A DNA stretch of 64,000 bases from Epiperipatus broadwayi (lineage: Eukaryota > Onychophora > Udeonychophora > Euonychophora > Peripatidae), in the NCBI GenBank assembly GCA_028023455.1, contig JAQFVV010012529.1:992001-1056000 (forward strand), read 5' to 3'. This document shows positions 45,296-58,345 of this stretch, in pieces (position 1 is the stretch's first letter; every line of letters starts with the position of its first letter). The notes under the pieces are model-generated. The model was not told the DNA's origin, ran no database searches, and was given only the letters and a program-made list of their open reading frames with translations. A program made the position numbers and the translations under genes.

Positions 45296-46180
45296 AGATT
45301 CATTTTTAATTATATATTTTAGTGAGAACTTGGGTGATTGATTTATATATAAATTTAAAATCAAAAAAAAAATTATTTAAAATAAAAGTAAATAAAAATG
45401 ATTCAAGGAACACTGGAAGTTTTGTTTTAGTTATATATATATTTAAAAATCATTAAGTATTTTACATTAATATTTAACTCAAGCTCTTTAAAAAAAAAAA
45501 CAATCTTTAAATTAACTTTTATAATGATACAAGTTTATGATGAATTTATCATTAACATTTCATTTGTTTAGTTTATATACTTTTACTTTTGTCTACATTA
45601 ATTTTCCTTTAAAATAAAACAAAAATGATTTTATAATTAAATGATCACGGATTTTAAAATTATCTGTGCACATTTAGTACAAGCTTATAAGATAGTGGCA
45701 GGTCTAAACATCTGCCTAATGGACATATATAAGAATAAATAATTTTATTTCTTCTTTACACAAGATTTAAACAAAACATTGTCTATAGAAACGTACATTA
45801 AATAAACGATTATAATAAGACTAATTTGACGTCTTACTCCACTAACATATATAAAGAATTGATTTTATTTCTCTTTATAAAAAGAATAATTTAGATTTTC
45901 AATAATTAATGTTTTATGACATTAGTGGACCTTGCTGGAATAGCTTATGACCAACTTTACAGCGATTAAAACTGTAAGCTGTTATAATAAAAAAAAATAG
46001 ATCAGTTAATTATCAAGCAAACAAACCACTTTAGTTGGACTTACAACTAAAATCATATCTATAAAAACTATAATGTGAATTAGCCAAAATCAAAACAAAC
46101 AAAAGAGTTGATTACTCAGGTTGAAGATCCTTAAGTAGAATCATTTCCTTATGGCTTATGTATTAGATAGGCAAAAGAAA
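45296..46180. other. AT-rich sequence, no gene recognised
   Basis: No frames or repeats of note. Confidence 0.35.
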
Positions 46181-46212
46181 AGCAAAACAATGTCGGGTTT
46201 ATAAAAATACGA

Positions 46213-46473
46213 ATGCAAAGGAGAGAAGAAATGCAGGTAGGAACATACGAGCCGGATTACAGACACTTGCATGCCTATTCCAATGAAGAACAAAAAGGGA
46301 AATCGATATGTCCGCATGTCACGTCCATATACCGATGCAAGATAGGAATTACGGAGAGCCAACATGTCCGCCTCTACAGAAACACACCAACTACCCTACT
46401 CTACCTCAACCATGCTCTCAAGTCTGCAGATATATGCATAACTGGGAGCTACCTCCAAACACCAAATGAATGA
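46213..46473 (+). CDS. Unrecognised 86-codon open frame in a GC-richer patch
   Basis: Encodes a mixed-composition peptide (for example YEPDYRHLHAYSNEEQKGK and HVRLYRNTPTTLLYLNHAL) unlike the Ile/Phe/Lys-rich chance frames around it. It has no signal peptide, membrane segment or motif I know. A 69-codon frame on the other strand overlaps it, so coding direction is not certain. The patch (46190-46490) has CpGs and could be part of an unclassified transposon. Confidence 0.25.
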   Translation: MQRREEMQVGTYEPDYRHLHAYSNEEQKGKSICPHVTSIYRCKIGITESQHVRLYRNTPTTLLYLNHALKSADICITGSYLQTPNE

Positions 46474-46579
46474 CTGTTTTAGGTCTGTCCATGCTACTCC
46501 AAGCAATCTTTATTAACCCGAAATATAATCATCAAATATGAATGAATAATAATTATATAGCCTTAAATAATCTAATACT

Positions 46580-46870
46580 GCATTTATAAATTATAACTAA
46601 AAAGTAAAAAATAAAATAATATTATTTTTAAAAAAAAAATAATGCTTTTATGTAACAGTTGACTAAAAAGTAGAAAATAACAAAGTAATCAGCTAAACAT
46701 GCCATTTCATGAAAGTATTTGAGACCATAAAAATTTATGAAATGATACATGTTTTTTAGTCTGATTACTTTGTTATTTTCTACTTTTTAGTTGGCTGTTT
46801 ACATAAAAGCATTGTTAAAAAAAATAAATTATTTTTTACTTTTTCATTATAAATAAAACATAATTTCAAT
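46580..46870. repeat. Foldback repeat, arms about 120 bp
   Basis: Inverted arms share AATGCTTTTATGTAA, AAAAAGTAGAAAATAACAAA and GTAATCAG (left, 46641-46694) with their reverse complements (right, 46760-46813). Symmetry continues outward through poly(A/T) and AAAAAGTAAAAAATA. The centre is about 50 bp. The minus-strand frame at 46780-47040 overlaps it and is not called. Confidence 0.65.
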
Positions 46871-47160
46871 TTAAATAAAATAATTTTCTTCATCAGTCTC
46901 TTTTTATTGTTTTTTTGTTCTCTACACATGAGAAAGCCTATCACCAACAATTTTGATAGTTCTATTTCTTTGTTTTGATTTTGGGAATGAAAACATAATT
47001 CTTTAACCTTTTTTTGTAAAAACGTTATTTTGTTTTTCACAAAATATTTATGAAATATTAATTATTTCAAAACAATAATTCAGATTTTATTGAAAATATT
47101 TATTTTTAATTAATTAAGTATAAGTTAAATCAATATCAACAAAATTTTATTCTGCAAATG
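46871..47160. other. AT-rich sequence
   Basis: Nothing recognised beyond the foldback edge. Confidence 0.3.
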
Positions 47161-47167
47161 TAATATT

Positions 47168-47250
47168 TCCATTAGTTCAGTTGCCAAGGATTTTTCTTGG
47201 GAAGCCAAAGGATGTGAATTTGAGTTCTGAACAGGAAGATATTTTTTTTC
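47168..47250 (+). repeat. tRNA-like sequence, probable SINE relic
   Basis: TTAGTTCAGTTG, then CTTGGGAAGCCAAAGG in the anticodon-arm position and TGAATTTGAGTTCTGA at the B-box position, followed by a T-rich zone. Spacing fits a tRNA-derived head with mutations in both control boxes. Different from the tRNA-like piece at 29.2 kb. Confidence 0.4.
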
Positions 47251-49950
47251 ATTGTTAAAAATTCAAAAATATGAACATCCCGACAGAAACACAGACAAAA
47301 ATGTGAGTATACTAAATGAACAGACAGGACAAGTTAATTTTAAAGCATTTAATTACATTATAATTTACAAGAAAATATTTTGTTGAATAGTTGCACAAAA
47401 AAGTCATATTTCCATGTTAGTTGTTGTATTCCAACAAATAACCTAAGTATGGTTTCCATTCTTAAGATGCTGAATGGACTAGTTCATTTTAATGTGTTTT
47501 AAATTCATGAGTTTATTTAGTAATAAACCATCATATGCCTATTTATTTTATTTAAATAACTGAAATCATATAAAGTACAAATCTAGAAAATTCTCATTTT
47601 TCCATTATTGCATACTAGCCAGTAAACATTTGATACAAACAATTAAAAAAGTTTATAAATAAATCTATGGAATATTTTTGGAAATTGCATAAAACTGGAA
47701 TTTTAATATTTTTAATATTTAATATATTAATATTTGGTTTAAATGTGTATTGTATAGGTTATTATCATAAAAACATTTGAATTGTATATATTTAACAAAA
47801 AGAGAATGGATATACTCAAATATTAATGATAATTTACTATATTTCAAAATACATAAATTTATATTGATTTATATAAATATGCTTCAGTTTAAATTTAAAA
47901 GTTTTTTTATGAAATTTAAAATGTGATGATTCTCTTATATTTGAAGATATAATTAAAATAAAAACATTGTATTGGCTGTATTACATTGACTTGTAGTCCT
48001 GGTTTTTTAAGGGAATTACTTGAAGTAAGAGTAAATATATCCTAATAATTCCTCTGACATTTATTTTTAGAATTAATTAAATATTTTAAATAATGTTTAA
48101 AATTAATTTAGGATTTTCCTTATTGAAAGACCTACAGTTTAGAAAATAATATAGCAATATATCATGTCTGTATTAATAGAGATATGGAATTTTCAAAAAT
48201 ATGTAAGAAATATTTGGTGTCATAATTAAATGCATGTTTTTACATAAAAAAACATATGTTGTGCACCATACAATTCAAGATTATTAATTTCAATGAAATA
48301 TTAAGAATTTAACCATAGTAATATAAATTAGTTACTAAAAATTAAAAGTCAATAGTAAAAAAAATAGATGCTATGAAATTTAAAAACAAAATATCAAAAA
48401 AAATTTCAGATGAAAATGACATTGTAGCCTTTGATAGAATTAAACAGCATGGTGTAGAATGAAATTCAAATGATATATAATCACTGTTTAATGTTAACAG
48501 TATTTAAAAATAGTCAATTATATGATACAATTAACTTTGTCATATAAGTATTTGATCAATACATAATCCATTTATTATAATGATATTACATTCATGTATA
48601 TTTGAGATTTTTTTAAAAATATTTATTTTATAAGCAGAATTCCCATTTAAGGTTTCTAGAAGATTTGTCAAATCACCCTGATTTCATTAGAACCTATGAT
48701 ATACATATTAATGGACAAGGAAGGAAGACATTTGAAGAAAAATGAGTAATTAATTAGTCAGTGGAGGATTAACAAGATAAAAATGTGTTTACATTTTAAC
48801 ATTGATAGTTATTTTTATATTATTTTACTATGATTTTATAACCAAACTGAGTGAAGTAAAATGGACATTTACTGAATTTCACTCACATCTCCTTAGTTCT
48901 GCATGAATTTTGTGCTGTTCAACTAAAGATAGTATGATCAAGATATTCTCATAATGAGAACTAAACTTTATATGTATATGAGGATAAATAGTAACCCATA
49001 TAAAATATTAATTATTTTATATCATTAGCCAGTAAAAACAAAACTTTTGCTGCCATCCAGGACATATATGTTCTTCTCGTCATATTTCATTCAGAGATTA
49101 AATAACTACTATATACTGGCATTGATATAACAAAAGATGAAACATTTATTGCAAATATATTTAAATGATTCTTTCAAACTCCTGCTTGTGAATTATGTTA
49201 ATAGTGTGTTCAGACTTGTTTGTTTTATGAATGAATATATATATATAATCATATTACACATACTTTTAACAAATAATAAATGTGAAATGTTTTGAAATAT
49301 AATATCTGAGTTGTACTTAAAACCAACACTTAACCTATATTTTGTTTACAATAATTCATTATTTTTATCTTTAATTTGTAATGGATTTTAGATATTATTA
49401 TTTTCCTATATCTTTCATTTGTTTACTCAGTTCCAGTAAAACACAATGAGTTAAAAGTTCAGTGGATTAATTTTATTATCTATACTTTTTATGTGTGTCT
49501 ATAAATGCTTTCTATATAATATATAAATTATATTTATCAATAACAATATAAACTTTTAAAATATAGTATCACATTAATAAAAAATAATAATAATTTACTG
49601 CAGTGATTAATTGCTCTTCTCCATTTAATCATTTTTAAAGATTGAGATGAGTTTGAAAACTCTTCATTATTAAATCATCTTATTCGGTGATTATTCCTTC
49701 TTTATTACTTTGTAATTTGATTTAGTTATTTAGCTTATGAATTTTTTTTGATACCTTATTTATTAACAAACACAATAAAGGAATCTGTAGAGATCCAGTT
49801 AGGAGCTAGATTTACTATTGGCTCTATTAAAATTCTTAAATTCTATCATATTATTGATACATTTGATATTATTGGCCATGATGTTCATGGTTTATATTTG
49901 TCGCAATTGCATAGCAGAAATTATTAAATTCTATTTTTAAAGTAAATGAA
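47251..49950. other. AT-rich region, nothing recognised
   Basis: About 2.7 kb with no open frame of interest. The right end may hold the 3' end of the minus-strand LINE that follows. Confidence 0.35.
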
Positions 49951-51500
49951 TGTAATGAGTATGAGTAGTCCTGAATCTATTGATTGGACTCTAGTAATGT
50001 CCAGGAATATGAAATATGAGTTGACTTTATTTTTGGCTCTGGAAAAAGTAATCTAAATACATTTTTTAATGCTATAATTCTTTAGTTCTGTAAAAGAATT
50101 CTTGATCGAGTGTCCAGAAAAGAAAACTTGATTTAAAATGAGTTTTAGATAGTAGAATTATATCTGAATTAATGACAGATCTAATCTCAGTTAATAGCTT
50201 TTTATACATTTTCTGTAAGGCAACTTCATTTGTAATATCTGATTGAAAAATATGTGAAATAACTGAAAGCACTACAGTAGGTAGACTTGATTGTAATATT
50301 TAAATGACTATACAGAAGTATAATGTGGATATTTTTCCCAATAGAAGCACAATATTCACCTGTAAAATATGCTAGTGCTAAAGGAATTATCTGTAAAATA
50401 TTTGCAGTATAATTCCAAGTAGTGCTGGCCAATTTTTTTATTTTAAATCTAACCTTAGATGGATGAGGAAAATAAATTAGATTATTGTCTAAGATTATTG
50501 CTAAATAACATGAGATAGAATTATTTATCAATCAATTATAAAAGGTTATATTCACATTACAAGATGTTTATTTGTTGTTTAGATGAAAAGTTAAACATAT
50601 TGCTGGATTAAAAATAAGACTCTATTCTTGAAAAGGATTTCCAAACTTCATATTTTTATTAAAAGTTTTTTCTATTTGTGGAAATAATTTCTTTTGTGAA
50701 GCAAAATAGTGATATTAATATAGATGAATTTCTTCCATTCTGTCTTTGGAAGGTCACTGATTAATATACAATATTAAATCAAATAAATAAGTGAAAGAAT
50801 TGAACTCTATAAAATGTATCCCTTATAGTTATCATTTAAATTCATTTGAATTTTTTTTGTATGAAGAGAATTTTGTCATTAAATGAATAATTTTTCTGCA
50901 TTTAAAGATTTTGGTCTCTTTTTAAAGACCATTTTTCTAAACAGAATCATAATATGAGATCTAGTTTTAAATTTATTTTGAAAGCCCTTTTTATTATGAA
51001 TTGTTAAAGATAAAACATTTATATCAGCTTCTCCTTGGTCTAAATCCAGTCTGCTTTATAGTAGGGGATTTTCAATTGTGGAAATAGTTTTTATTAATAT
51101 GATTCTTTTAAGCAGCTTATAGGAAATACTAATAATCATACTGAATAATAATATTTTGGATCATGGTTAGGTTTATTTAGTTTTAAGATTGCTATACTTT
51201 TGCTTTTATGCCAAATTTTACGATTATTTCTGTATTAATAATATTGTTGAATCGATTTGCTAACAACATTTTGGCTTTAGGTTTTTAATTTTTTAGAAAT
51301 TCTGAATTATGCTATCTATTCTTGAGATCTTTGCTGGGTTAAGAGAAGACATGTTCAACAACATTTGTTGATTTAATTAGATTGATATTAGAGGAACATT
51401 GTGAAAAAGCTTATAGTCCTGCTCTAATGACGCTCTTTCACATTCTTGACTTTAGAAGTCTGAGATAACTGATAGCAGTTTTCATAATCTTTTTTAAAGA
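49950..51500 (-). pseudogene. Jockey-like LINE polymerase, decayed
   Basis: Reading the minus strand from about 51.3 kb downward in shifting frames gives polymerase blocks in order: IAILKLNKPNHDPKYYYSV (about 51200; fingers, where related proteins have the Pro-Asn-Lys-Pro pattern), DWI-TKEKL near 51040, FQNK-type text near 50980, a DLPKTEWKKFIYIN-like block near 50740 (motif C region, catalytic Asp lost), then the open frame 50226-50531 with YLAIILDNNLIYFPHPS and LALAYFTGEYCASIGKNIH, the conserved segment after the palm. It continues in 50072-50272. Many stops and no intact motif. Confidence 0.65.
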
Positions 51501-51909
51501 TCAACAAACATTGAAAAATTCTTGTGTTTCGCTGAGTTAGCTTAATCAGTGATCTTTCTATCTCCAATTAGCTATTTTATGTAATAATTTTTTATGATCA
51601 AGAAGATTTTTATTATGAATTAAAAAATGGTGACTTAAAAAAAAAACTCCAAAAAACTCATTATTTACAGTATTTATTGTTTATTTTTAATCTAGATATA
51701 TAATAATTTATTTGCTGTACTCTGATTTTTTAAAAATGTATGTATATTCCAAGGTCAAATTAAAAATGCTAGTTAAATAAATTGTAAGTTACGCTAAGAT
51801 AATAAACTCTGATGGTTGATGTTATTTTTGTAAATTTATTCATATAAAAAATTTTAAAATTATAGATATCTGAATTAATGTTATACTTATGCTATCTTTT
51901 ACTCTCTCA

Positions 51910-51990
51910 TTATATATCTGTGGCTTCAAGATGCTCACATTCTCAAACTATAGGTTTAAATTATTTCTCAATTGAAACTTTTAAATAATA
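51910..51990 (+). repeat. tRNA-like sequence, possible SINE relic
   Basis: GGCTTCAAGATGCTC, CATTCTCAAACTATAGG and a TTTAAATT in place of the B box give tRNA-like spacing. Weaker than the copies at 29.2 and 47.2 kb. Confidence 0.3.
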
Positions 51991-53370
51991 TTTTCACTTC
52001 TTGAAATCTAGTGTTTCATACTTAGTTGCACTTTTTATTTTTATTTGGAAGAGCATTTATAAATGTGAGAGGGATGAATTCAAGTGCTAAAGATTTCCCA
52101 TTGAAAATTGTTTAAAAAATTATTTGATTATTTGATATACAATTATTTATTTTTATGTAGTAATTTTTTTTATCTGCTATGTAAAAAAAGCTGCGACAAA
52201 CAGAAGTTTTCTGTGAAACCCATATATAGTGAAAGAGCTGGATCTTGGAAATATTATTACTGAGTGATAGTTCAAGATTTATAACAAGTTTTGAAGGAAT
52301 GCACAGCAACAGATATTTTCAAGCACATGAGCAATATAACATATGCATATATAAATAAATAGTTACTGCAACCAAGATGTGTGGAATAAATATGTGAATT
52401 TTAATGCTGTCTAATACATATATAAACTTTAATATTATAAGCAATTATTCATTTTAAAACAACATGTATTTTACACATACATGTATTTCAGCTTCAACAA
52501 TCTTAATGAATATACTCGAGGTTTGAACTTTTGCCACAGCAGCCAGAACTTTATATGTAAGCATTTTAAAATAATCTTTTTTTTTTTAATGTGAACTTAT
52601 TAACACACACTCATGTATGCTGAGTTTGTATTAGTAATATAAACATTAGACACATACTGTGTGAGAGAATTATGTTCTCATTTGCAATTTTACATGAATT
52701 TGGTAAAAATCATCATTATCAGGCTTACTATTTAAAAAACGTGGAATGTAAACCAAGAAAGTTAGTGAACAATAAAGATAATTATTTATAACTGCAGGAA
52801 AGTGGATTTCTGTTACTAATATATCTTTAAGAATTGCTGTTTTTTTTTCTTTTTAAATTTTTAATATTCAGTTGAGAGTTATTCAACATTTTCATATCAT
52901 TCTCAACAATTCTATCAGATGTAGTGTACAATCTTAAAGTTTATATATGAAATAGAATGAGCTAAAATCCATGTTTATTTATTATAGATATATATTATTT
53001 ATTACATATTTAATCTGGTAATAGTGATATTTAATAATTCATGTAAAGTTCCAATTAGGGCATAATTATGTCTACTTTACATAATGAATGTTATTTTATC
53101 AATTTAAACATAGAATATAGAAATGATTGCATTAATATAATCACATTTTAAAAATAGGCAGAACATATTTTATTATTTATATATAAAACTCAAGTTGCTA
53201 TTTTAGCATGATTGGCAGGTGTTTAAGGCCTGTGTGAGCTTATTGAGATGAAATATATATATAAGTTTGAGAGAGAAAGCTAGTCAGTTATTTTACATTG
53301 GATAATGGTTTAGTCATAAACTGTATTTTTAAAATTTTTTTATTCACCTAATACTATGGTTTATTTTCAG
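51991..53370. other. AT-rich end of the GNMT intron
   Basis: Contains the pyrimidine tract and acceptor of the next exon at its right end. No other feature recognised. Confidence 0.4.
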
Positions 53371-53498
53371 AGTGGACAGCATTATGTTATTGGAAGAGGG
53401 TTTTAAAGTTGTTAGTGTAGATGCAAGTGATAAAATGCTTAAATATGCATTAAAAGAACGTTGGAACCGTCGCAAAGAAGCATCTTTTGATGACTGGG
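53371..53498 (+). CDS. GNMT: GNMT, second coding exon
   Basis: Continues the SAM-dependent methyltransferase fold. It reads [19 protein letters not shown] then [15 protein letters not shown], which covers the end of motif I and the acidic motif II (VDAS) that contacts the SAM ribose in this family. The acceptor is a good pyrimidine tract ending TTTTCAG at 53370. The first base completes the split Gly codon from the upstream exon. The donor is GT at 53499-53500, leaving phase 1 after Trp, where homologues continue with Val. No stop or frameshift occurs in the exon. The downstream exon encoding the rest of the catalytic domain was not found in the remaining 10.5 kb, so the next intron extends beyond the window. 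Confidence 0.95.
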
Positions 53499-56400
53499 GT
53501 AATTTTTTTTATTTTCTGTATTTTTTGATTATAATTATGATAAGAATAAACAATTATTTAAAAATATTCTGTATGGTAAATGCATTTTTCTTCTTATAGC
53601 CAGTTGGTCCATGTATATATACAGATATATGTACCAACACATATTATTTTGATATTTCAATTCTGTTCAAGCATCATCAGAGTTTATTTTAAATATTAAT
53701 CATCTGTTTTAATTTATTATGTGATATCTTTTGTAGGATATATATTTATTAGAGGAAATAATATGATATAGTAAATATATATTATTGTAATTTAAAAAAT
53801 ATATATTTATTATTTCAAGTTTTTTAAAATTATCTAATTATCTAAATACAATATTATAATAAAACATTTATATGAACATAGACACATATTATTACAGATT
53901 AATATCTATTTACAAACATTCTAAAATTCATTAACATAGTTTAAATATATAATAAACTTAAAAATAAAAGTCTAATAATAAAACTTCAGTTGGTCAATTA
54001 ATAAAGAAATAGTGTTTAAATATGTCAAAATGCAGTTATTTAATAAATTCTTTTGTGCATCATATTAATGAAGGATATATGTAAAAACAGTTCATTTGTA
54101 CTGAAAACATTTTTTTACCTCATTATTTTATTTCCACTTTATTACATATTAATTATCATAGGTATATACAATTCTATAAAAAATAGTACAATTAAATAAC
54201 ACTTAAATAATAAACATACACAATAATTTCCTTCCATTATAACAAAGCTTAAAATTACATATTAAAAATTTAAATGATTATAAGTAAAACATATTCTAAC
54301 ATGCCGTTTGTAGTCACTTCTGGGGCAATATCATATTAAATAAAATGGGTTAGCTCAGTTAACAATTACATTTGGTTAAATGCAAATAATTGATAAATAA
54401 AATATCCTGCATTGTATTAAAACATTCTACTAGTAAAATAATGAAAAGGTTCAATTTATAAAATGAAATAAATAAATATTTATTATATCATGAGACTTGG
54501 AAGTGAAATACAGATGACAAGAAAGATTACATTGAGCCAATATCCCACAGGATACCACCTCAATGGCATAAGAACACTATCCCCCCTATTACTATCTCAA
54601 ATAAATAAACTTATAGTATTCTTACGACTTTAATAAATCCTACTCATTAAGATTAAACTAATAATTAAAATCTTAATCTTTTTATCTATAATAATTTAGC
54701 TCAATAAAATCTCAGGTTCATAAAACTATTCGAAGTTAATTAAAATCACTGTAGTAAAACATGATAAGGGATTTTTACGTCATACTCTACTACACTTAAC
54801 TAATAATAATAATAAATAATAATAATATTCTTCATTGGATGAACTAATTTTATACATCTTTTTCTCTTCACTATAATTTTTATTACCATAATAAAATTAA
54901 AAAATACTATAATATAATCTTTGATCTTCATATAATAACGTAATAAATATGTGGTAGCATTTTATAATCTGAAAAATATATATGTGGCAATGGATAGCAT
55001 ATAATTTGATGTACCATTATAATAATCAATTTGTGACCATAAGATAATGTAAAATGTGATTTCTTAAATAAATAAATTTCCAGAAAAATATTCAAATTCT
55101 TCAAAATAATACTTTATTTATTTCTGTGCAAAATGTTATGTTTGATTCAATTATTCTGTGTGTATCATGCATTGTAATGGAAAAGAAAACAGTCTAGACA
55201 CACAAATTTTGAAAAATAAATTTAACAAAGTTTTATTATAACAACAAAATAAAATAACAATTTATTTACAATGTTTACACTTGTCATTCTAAATTTGCAC
55301 TGTTATACATTTCTTATTAATTATAGTTTTAAACAATAGAGAATTTATTTAAGTCTTCACTCTGACTTAAAATAATAATAATAATAAAACAATACAATTT
55401 TATTTATCTTTTTTGTGATTAATCTTTATGATGAAATTACATTTTTTTATACTTATTTTAACATATCATATCTTTCAATATTATTTAACTATGCTTTCTT
55501 TTAAAACATCCATTGAAACATAGTACGGAAAACATGAAAAATAATAATGTTGAGCATGGATATTTTTACTAAAACAATTTTCGTTTTGCAATGTTGAAAA
55601 ATACTATATGAAATATCTAATGTTAATTTATTACTAGACTATGTGGACATCGTTGTTTACTACACTATGATTATTAAATACAATATATCCTATTTAACAT
55701 TATTATAATACTGAATAGCTGTAATCATTGATGTATTCCTTATTATTTAAATAAATACGAAATTGTACCTATACTTATTGTTTATATCGTTTTGCTTTAT
55801 AACATTATATCTTAAAAATATGCAATACTCATAAAATGAAATGACTCTTTATTATTTTGTGTCCGTTGGATTTCAATTTTAACTTGCACAAACTCTACTC
55901 CTTCTTACAAGTAAATAAACTTATCTTATTCAGACGATAGCATATCTTAAACTCTAAATTATTTATTATTTCTTTACAGAATATTCAATACTGTGCAATG
56001 TAATTACTTTGGAAATCCAGATAGTGAATAGATGTGTAGGCCTAGGGAAGAAAAAAACTAGAGTCTAACTCGGATAAAATACCATGGCACAGTATATCTA
56101 TAAAAAATAGAGGCATGACCTATTCTGTCTAATGACCTCCACTACTAACAATGATGTCAAAGCTATTCCTTCAGCTTTATTGAAACATCAATACTTAAAG
56201 AAAATAGACACTGCCCACAAATAAATATATCAATTACAGGGCATTGTTAACTGTACTGTATACTTAATAAGACTACAAAAATACTACTCATATTCCCCTA
56301 ATCCATCCTACCTTAATATCATCTCTTGGGTTCATGTTCACAAGATTACTACCAAGTCACTATATTATCATCATTTCCTAATAGATTTATCAAATCTTAC

Positions 56401-57060
56401 ATCGACAAATGACTAAATCACATATTCAAAATAATATACAAAATTCAATTGTAATTAAAATGATCTCACTAATCTACAAGAAAATTCTGCTTTACTTTCT
56501 TATTAATTACATACAAACTAGTCATATAAATACTTTGAATATCCAATAATATTAAAGTTTTTAAAAGAATCAACTATTCATCATCATGTTGTGTTATATT
56601 ACTAATATAAAAATTAAAGTATGCATATTCCTAGAATAAATCCTAATCTCATAATTTAAATGTGTTGTACAAATGCGTTTGCATATAATTTAACATTCAT
56701 ACTTCCATACATTATAATTCATTGGCAATCTGCAAAAAAGAAAAACAAAAAAAATACATCATAAAATAGGTCAATATTCACAACCATTACCTAAGTGATG
56801 CCGTCTTCATGTCCATTAATTAAATAAAACATTGCATACATCCATACTTTTACATTTAAAATATTAACTTATTTAAATTATAAAATTATTTTACTATAAG
56901 ATTATAGTACCATTAGTACTAAATTAATGTTCATGTTCCTACTCTTCTAATTTGAAATAATATTATACTTTAAAAAAATTAATAAATAAGTCAAAACTAT
57001 AATTACGTAAATCTTCAACTGACGAATATTCTTTATAAAGTTCAAATGTTTTTATTTTCT
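53499..57060 (+). other. Start of the next GNMT intron, AT-rich
   Basis: Begins with the GT donor. No exon resembling the next part of GNMT, no transposon ends and no RNA gene could be supported. Short trinucleotide runs (ATA/ATT) occur near 54803-54830 and 55370-55386. Confidence 0.5.
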
Positions 57061-57094
57061 CGAGAGTTCTTTTTTTTTTTTTTAAATGTTCTCC

Positions 57095-57220
57095 TAAGAG
57101 CTTATAAAAAAACCTCCCCCGTTGCTAAGTTTCTTTTGCTTGACAACAAACAACCGCGCTGAGCTTTGCATCTGCGTTGTAAATCCTTTCGGTGCGATGA
57201 GTGAAGTTAAAAATGAATAA
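57095..57220 (+). promoter_or_regulatory. GC-richer island with TATA-like box, plus direction
   Basis: CTTATAAAAAAACC (57099-57112) is followed by a CpG-containing stretch and, at 57198, an ATG opening a frame of only seven codons. It may be a promoter of an unrecognised element. No known protein follows. Weak. Confidence 0.2.
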
Positions 57221-58264
57221 TAAAAAAAAAATGATACCACATCTGAAAAATCTAGAAAAATTAAATAAAATAATCACTCATCTGTTCAGGAAAGTTTTAG
57301 AGAATAATAGTTTATAGTTTCTATTATCCAGAACAATGGTTATTAAAATAATAATAAATCACAATGTTGAAAAATAATAACTTGAAGCTTTCATTTTAGA
57401 AAATTCTGTATTGGCTTGGTGATGCATCATGTCCCAGTAAATTTTAACTACGGGTAATCGGGATAAACTTCTTGCGCAATATTTAACATATTTCCATCTC
57501 CATAAGTTTAGTAATTGCTGGTTTATAATTCACTTTTTTTATAGGTTTACTCTTCAAGATAATTTTACTATTTATTATCCACTTATAGCTGTTTCCATTT
57601 TGTTTAAATTATCTGTTTTTTTAAATAATTTTTACGAACGTGTATAACCTTATATAATTTAGGTTTCATTACATACGCTCTTAAAATATATCCATTTAAA
57701 TAGCATTTTTTGATAGTTTTCTTTTAAATACTTCCAATGTTTTCCTTCAAAAAGGATAAAACATTTATTTCTATAGCACTGTTTTTTCATAAATTAATCT
57801 AAAAAACTTGTCTTATTACTTGTTGGCCTTCAACACGACAATCTCGCTATTATAAAAAAAAATGTGTGGTTCATTTTTAATCTGCCAGTAGCTTTTCTTT
57901 TAAGCCTACTGTACAATGTCCAAAATAATAATTTGCTTACTGGAATAGTTCTCTTGGTCAATACTATTAATATTACATTCATAATTATTATACTTATTTT
58001 TAAAATTTTCATTAAACACGTTTTACATTTTGGCATTTCCATATTTTTTACTGCGAAGTTATATTAAGTTTTGACGAATAATCCTGGTAAAAGGAACTTT
58101 AAATTAGCAATGCATATTTTTAATAAAGTTATTAAAATATATTTATTCTACGCTCTCTTTGCAAATACTTTAAAATAAATATCCTATTAGTTTGCAAATA
58201 AATTATACGAGAGCACTAAAATTGACTAAAATAAAAATTTAAAATTACTATTACATCGATCACT

Positions 58265-58345
58265 ACTAATACCGATCACCAACCGACACCCCCGTGCAAC
58301 GGTATTTATATCCTATAAAATACCTCATCCTATTGGTGGATTCTT
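58265..58345 (-). promoter_or_regulatory. Promoter-like block, minus direction
   Basis: On the minus strand an ACCAATAGG (CCAAT-type) near 58337 lies about 25 bp upstream of TATAAATACC (58301-58310), followed by a G-rich, CpG-containing stretch where transcription would start. Its downstream frame (57830-58042, 70 codons) is not recognisable. Suggestive only. Confidence 0.25.

Larger units (their letters stand above)
5902..53370 (+). other. GNMT: GNMT intron, about 47.5 kb, transposon-filled
   Basis: Bounded by a GT donor at 5902 and an AG acceptor at 53369-53370 that join two exons in matching phase (2 then 1). It holds at least four Penelope-like copies, one Ty3/Gypsy element, several LINE fragments and multiple foldback repeats, listed separately. 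No host exon was recognised between the two GNMT exons. The length follows directly from exon positions. That the two exons form one transcript is inferred from perfect family continuity and phase. Confidence 0.9.

Noticed and set aside
52505-52560. tRNA-like string on the minus strand (CTGGCTGCTGTGG and GTTCAAACC)
   Set aside because: Only the 3' half resembles a tRNA and no A box is visible, so it is too weak to annotate as SINE or tRNA.
54530-56400. Possible mitochondrial insertion, because of long AT-rich, C-over-G biased strand
   Set aside because: No mitochondrial protein, rRNA or tRNA sequence recognisable in any frame or strand.
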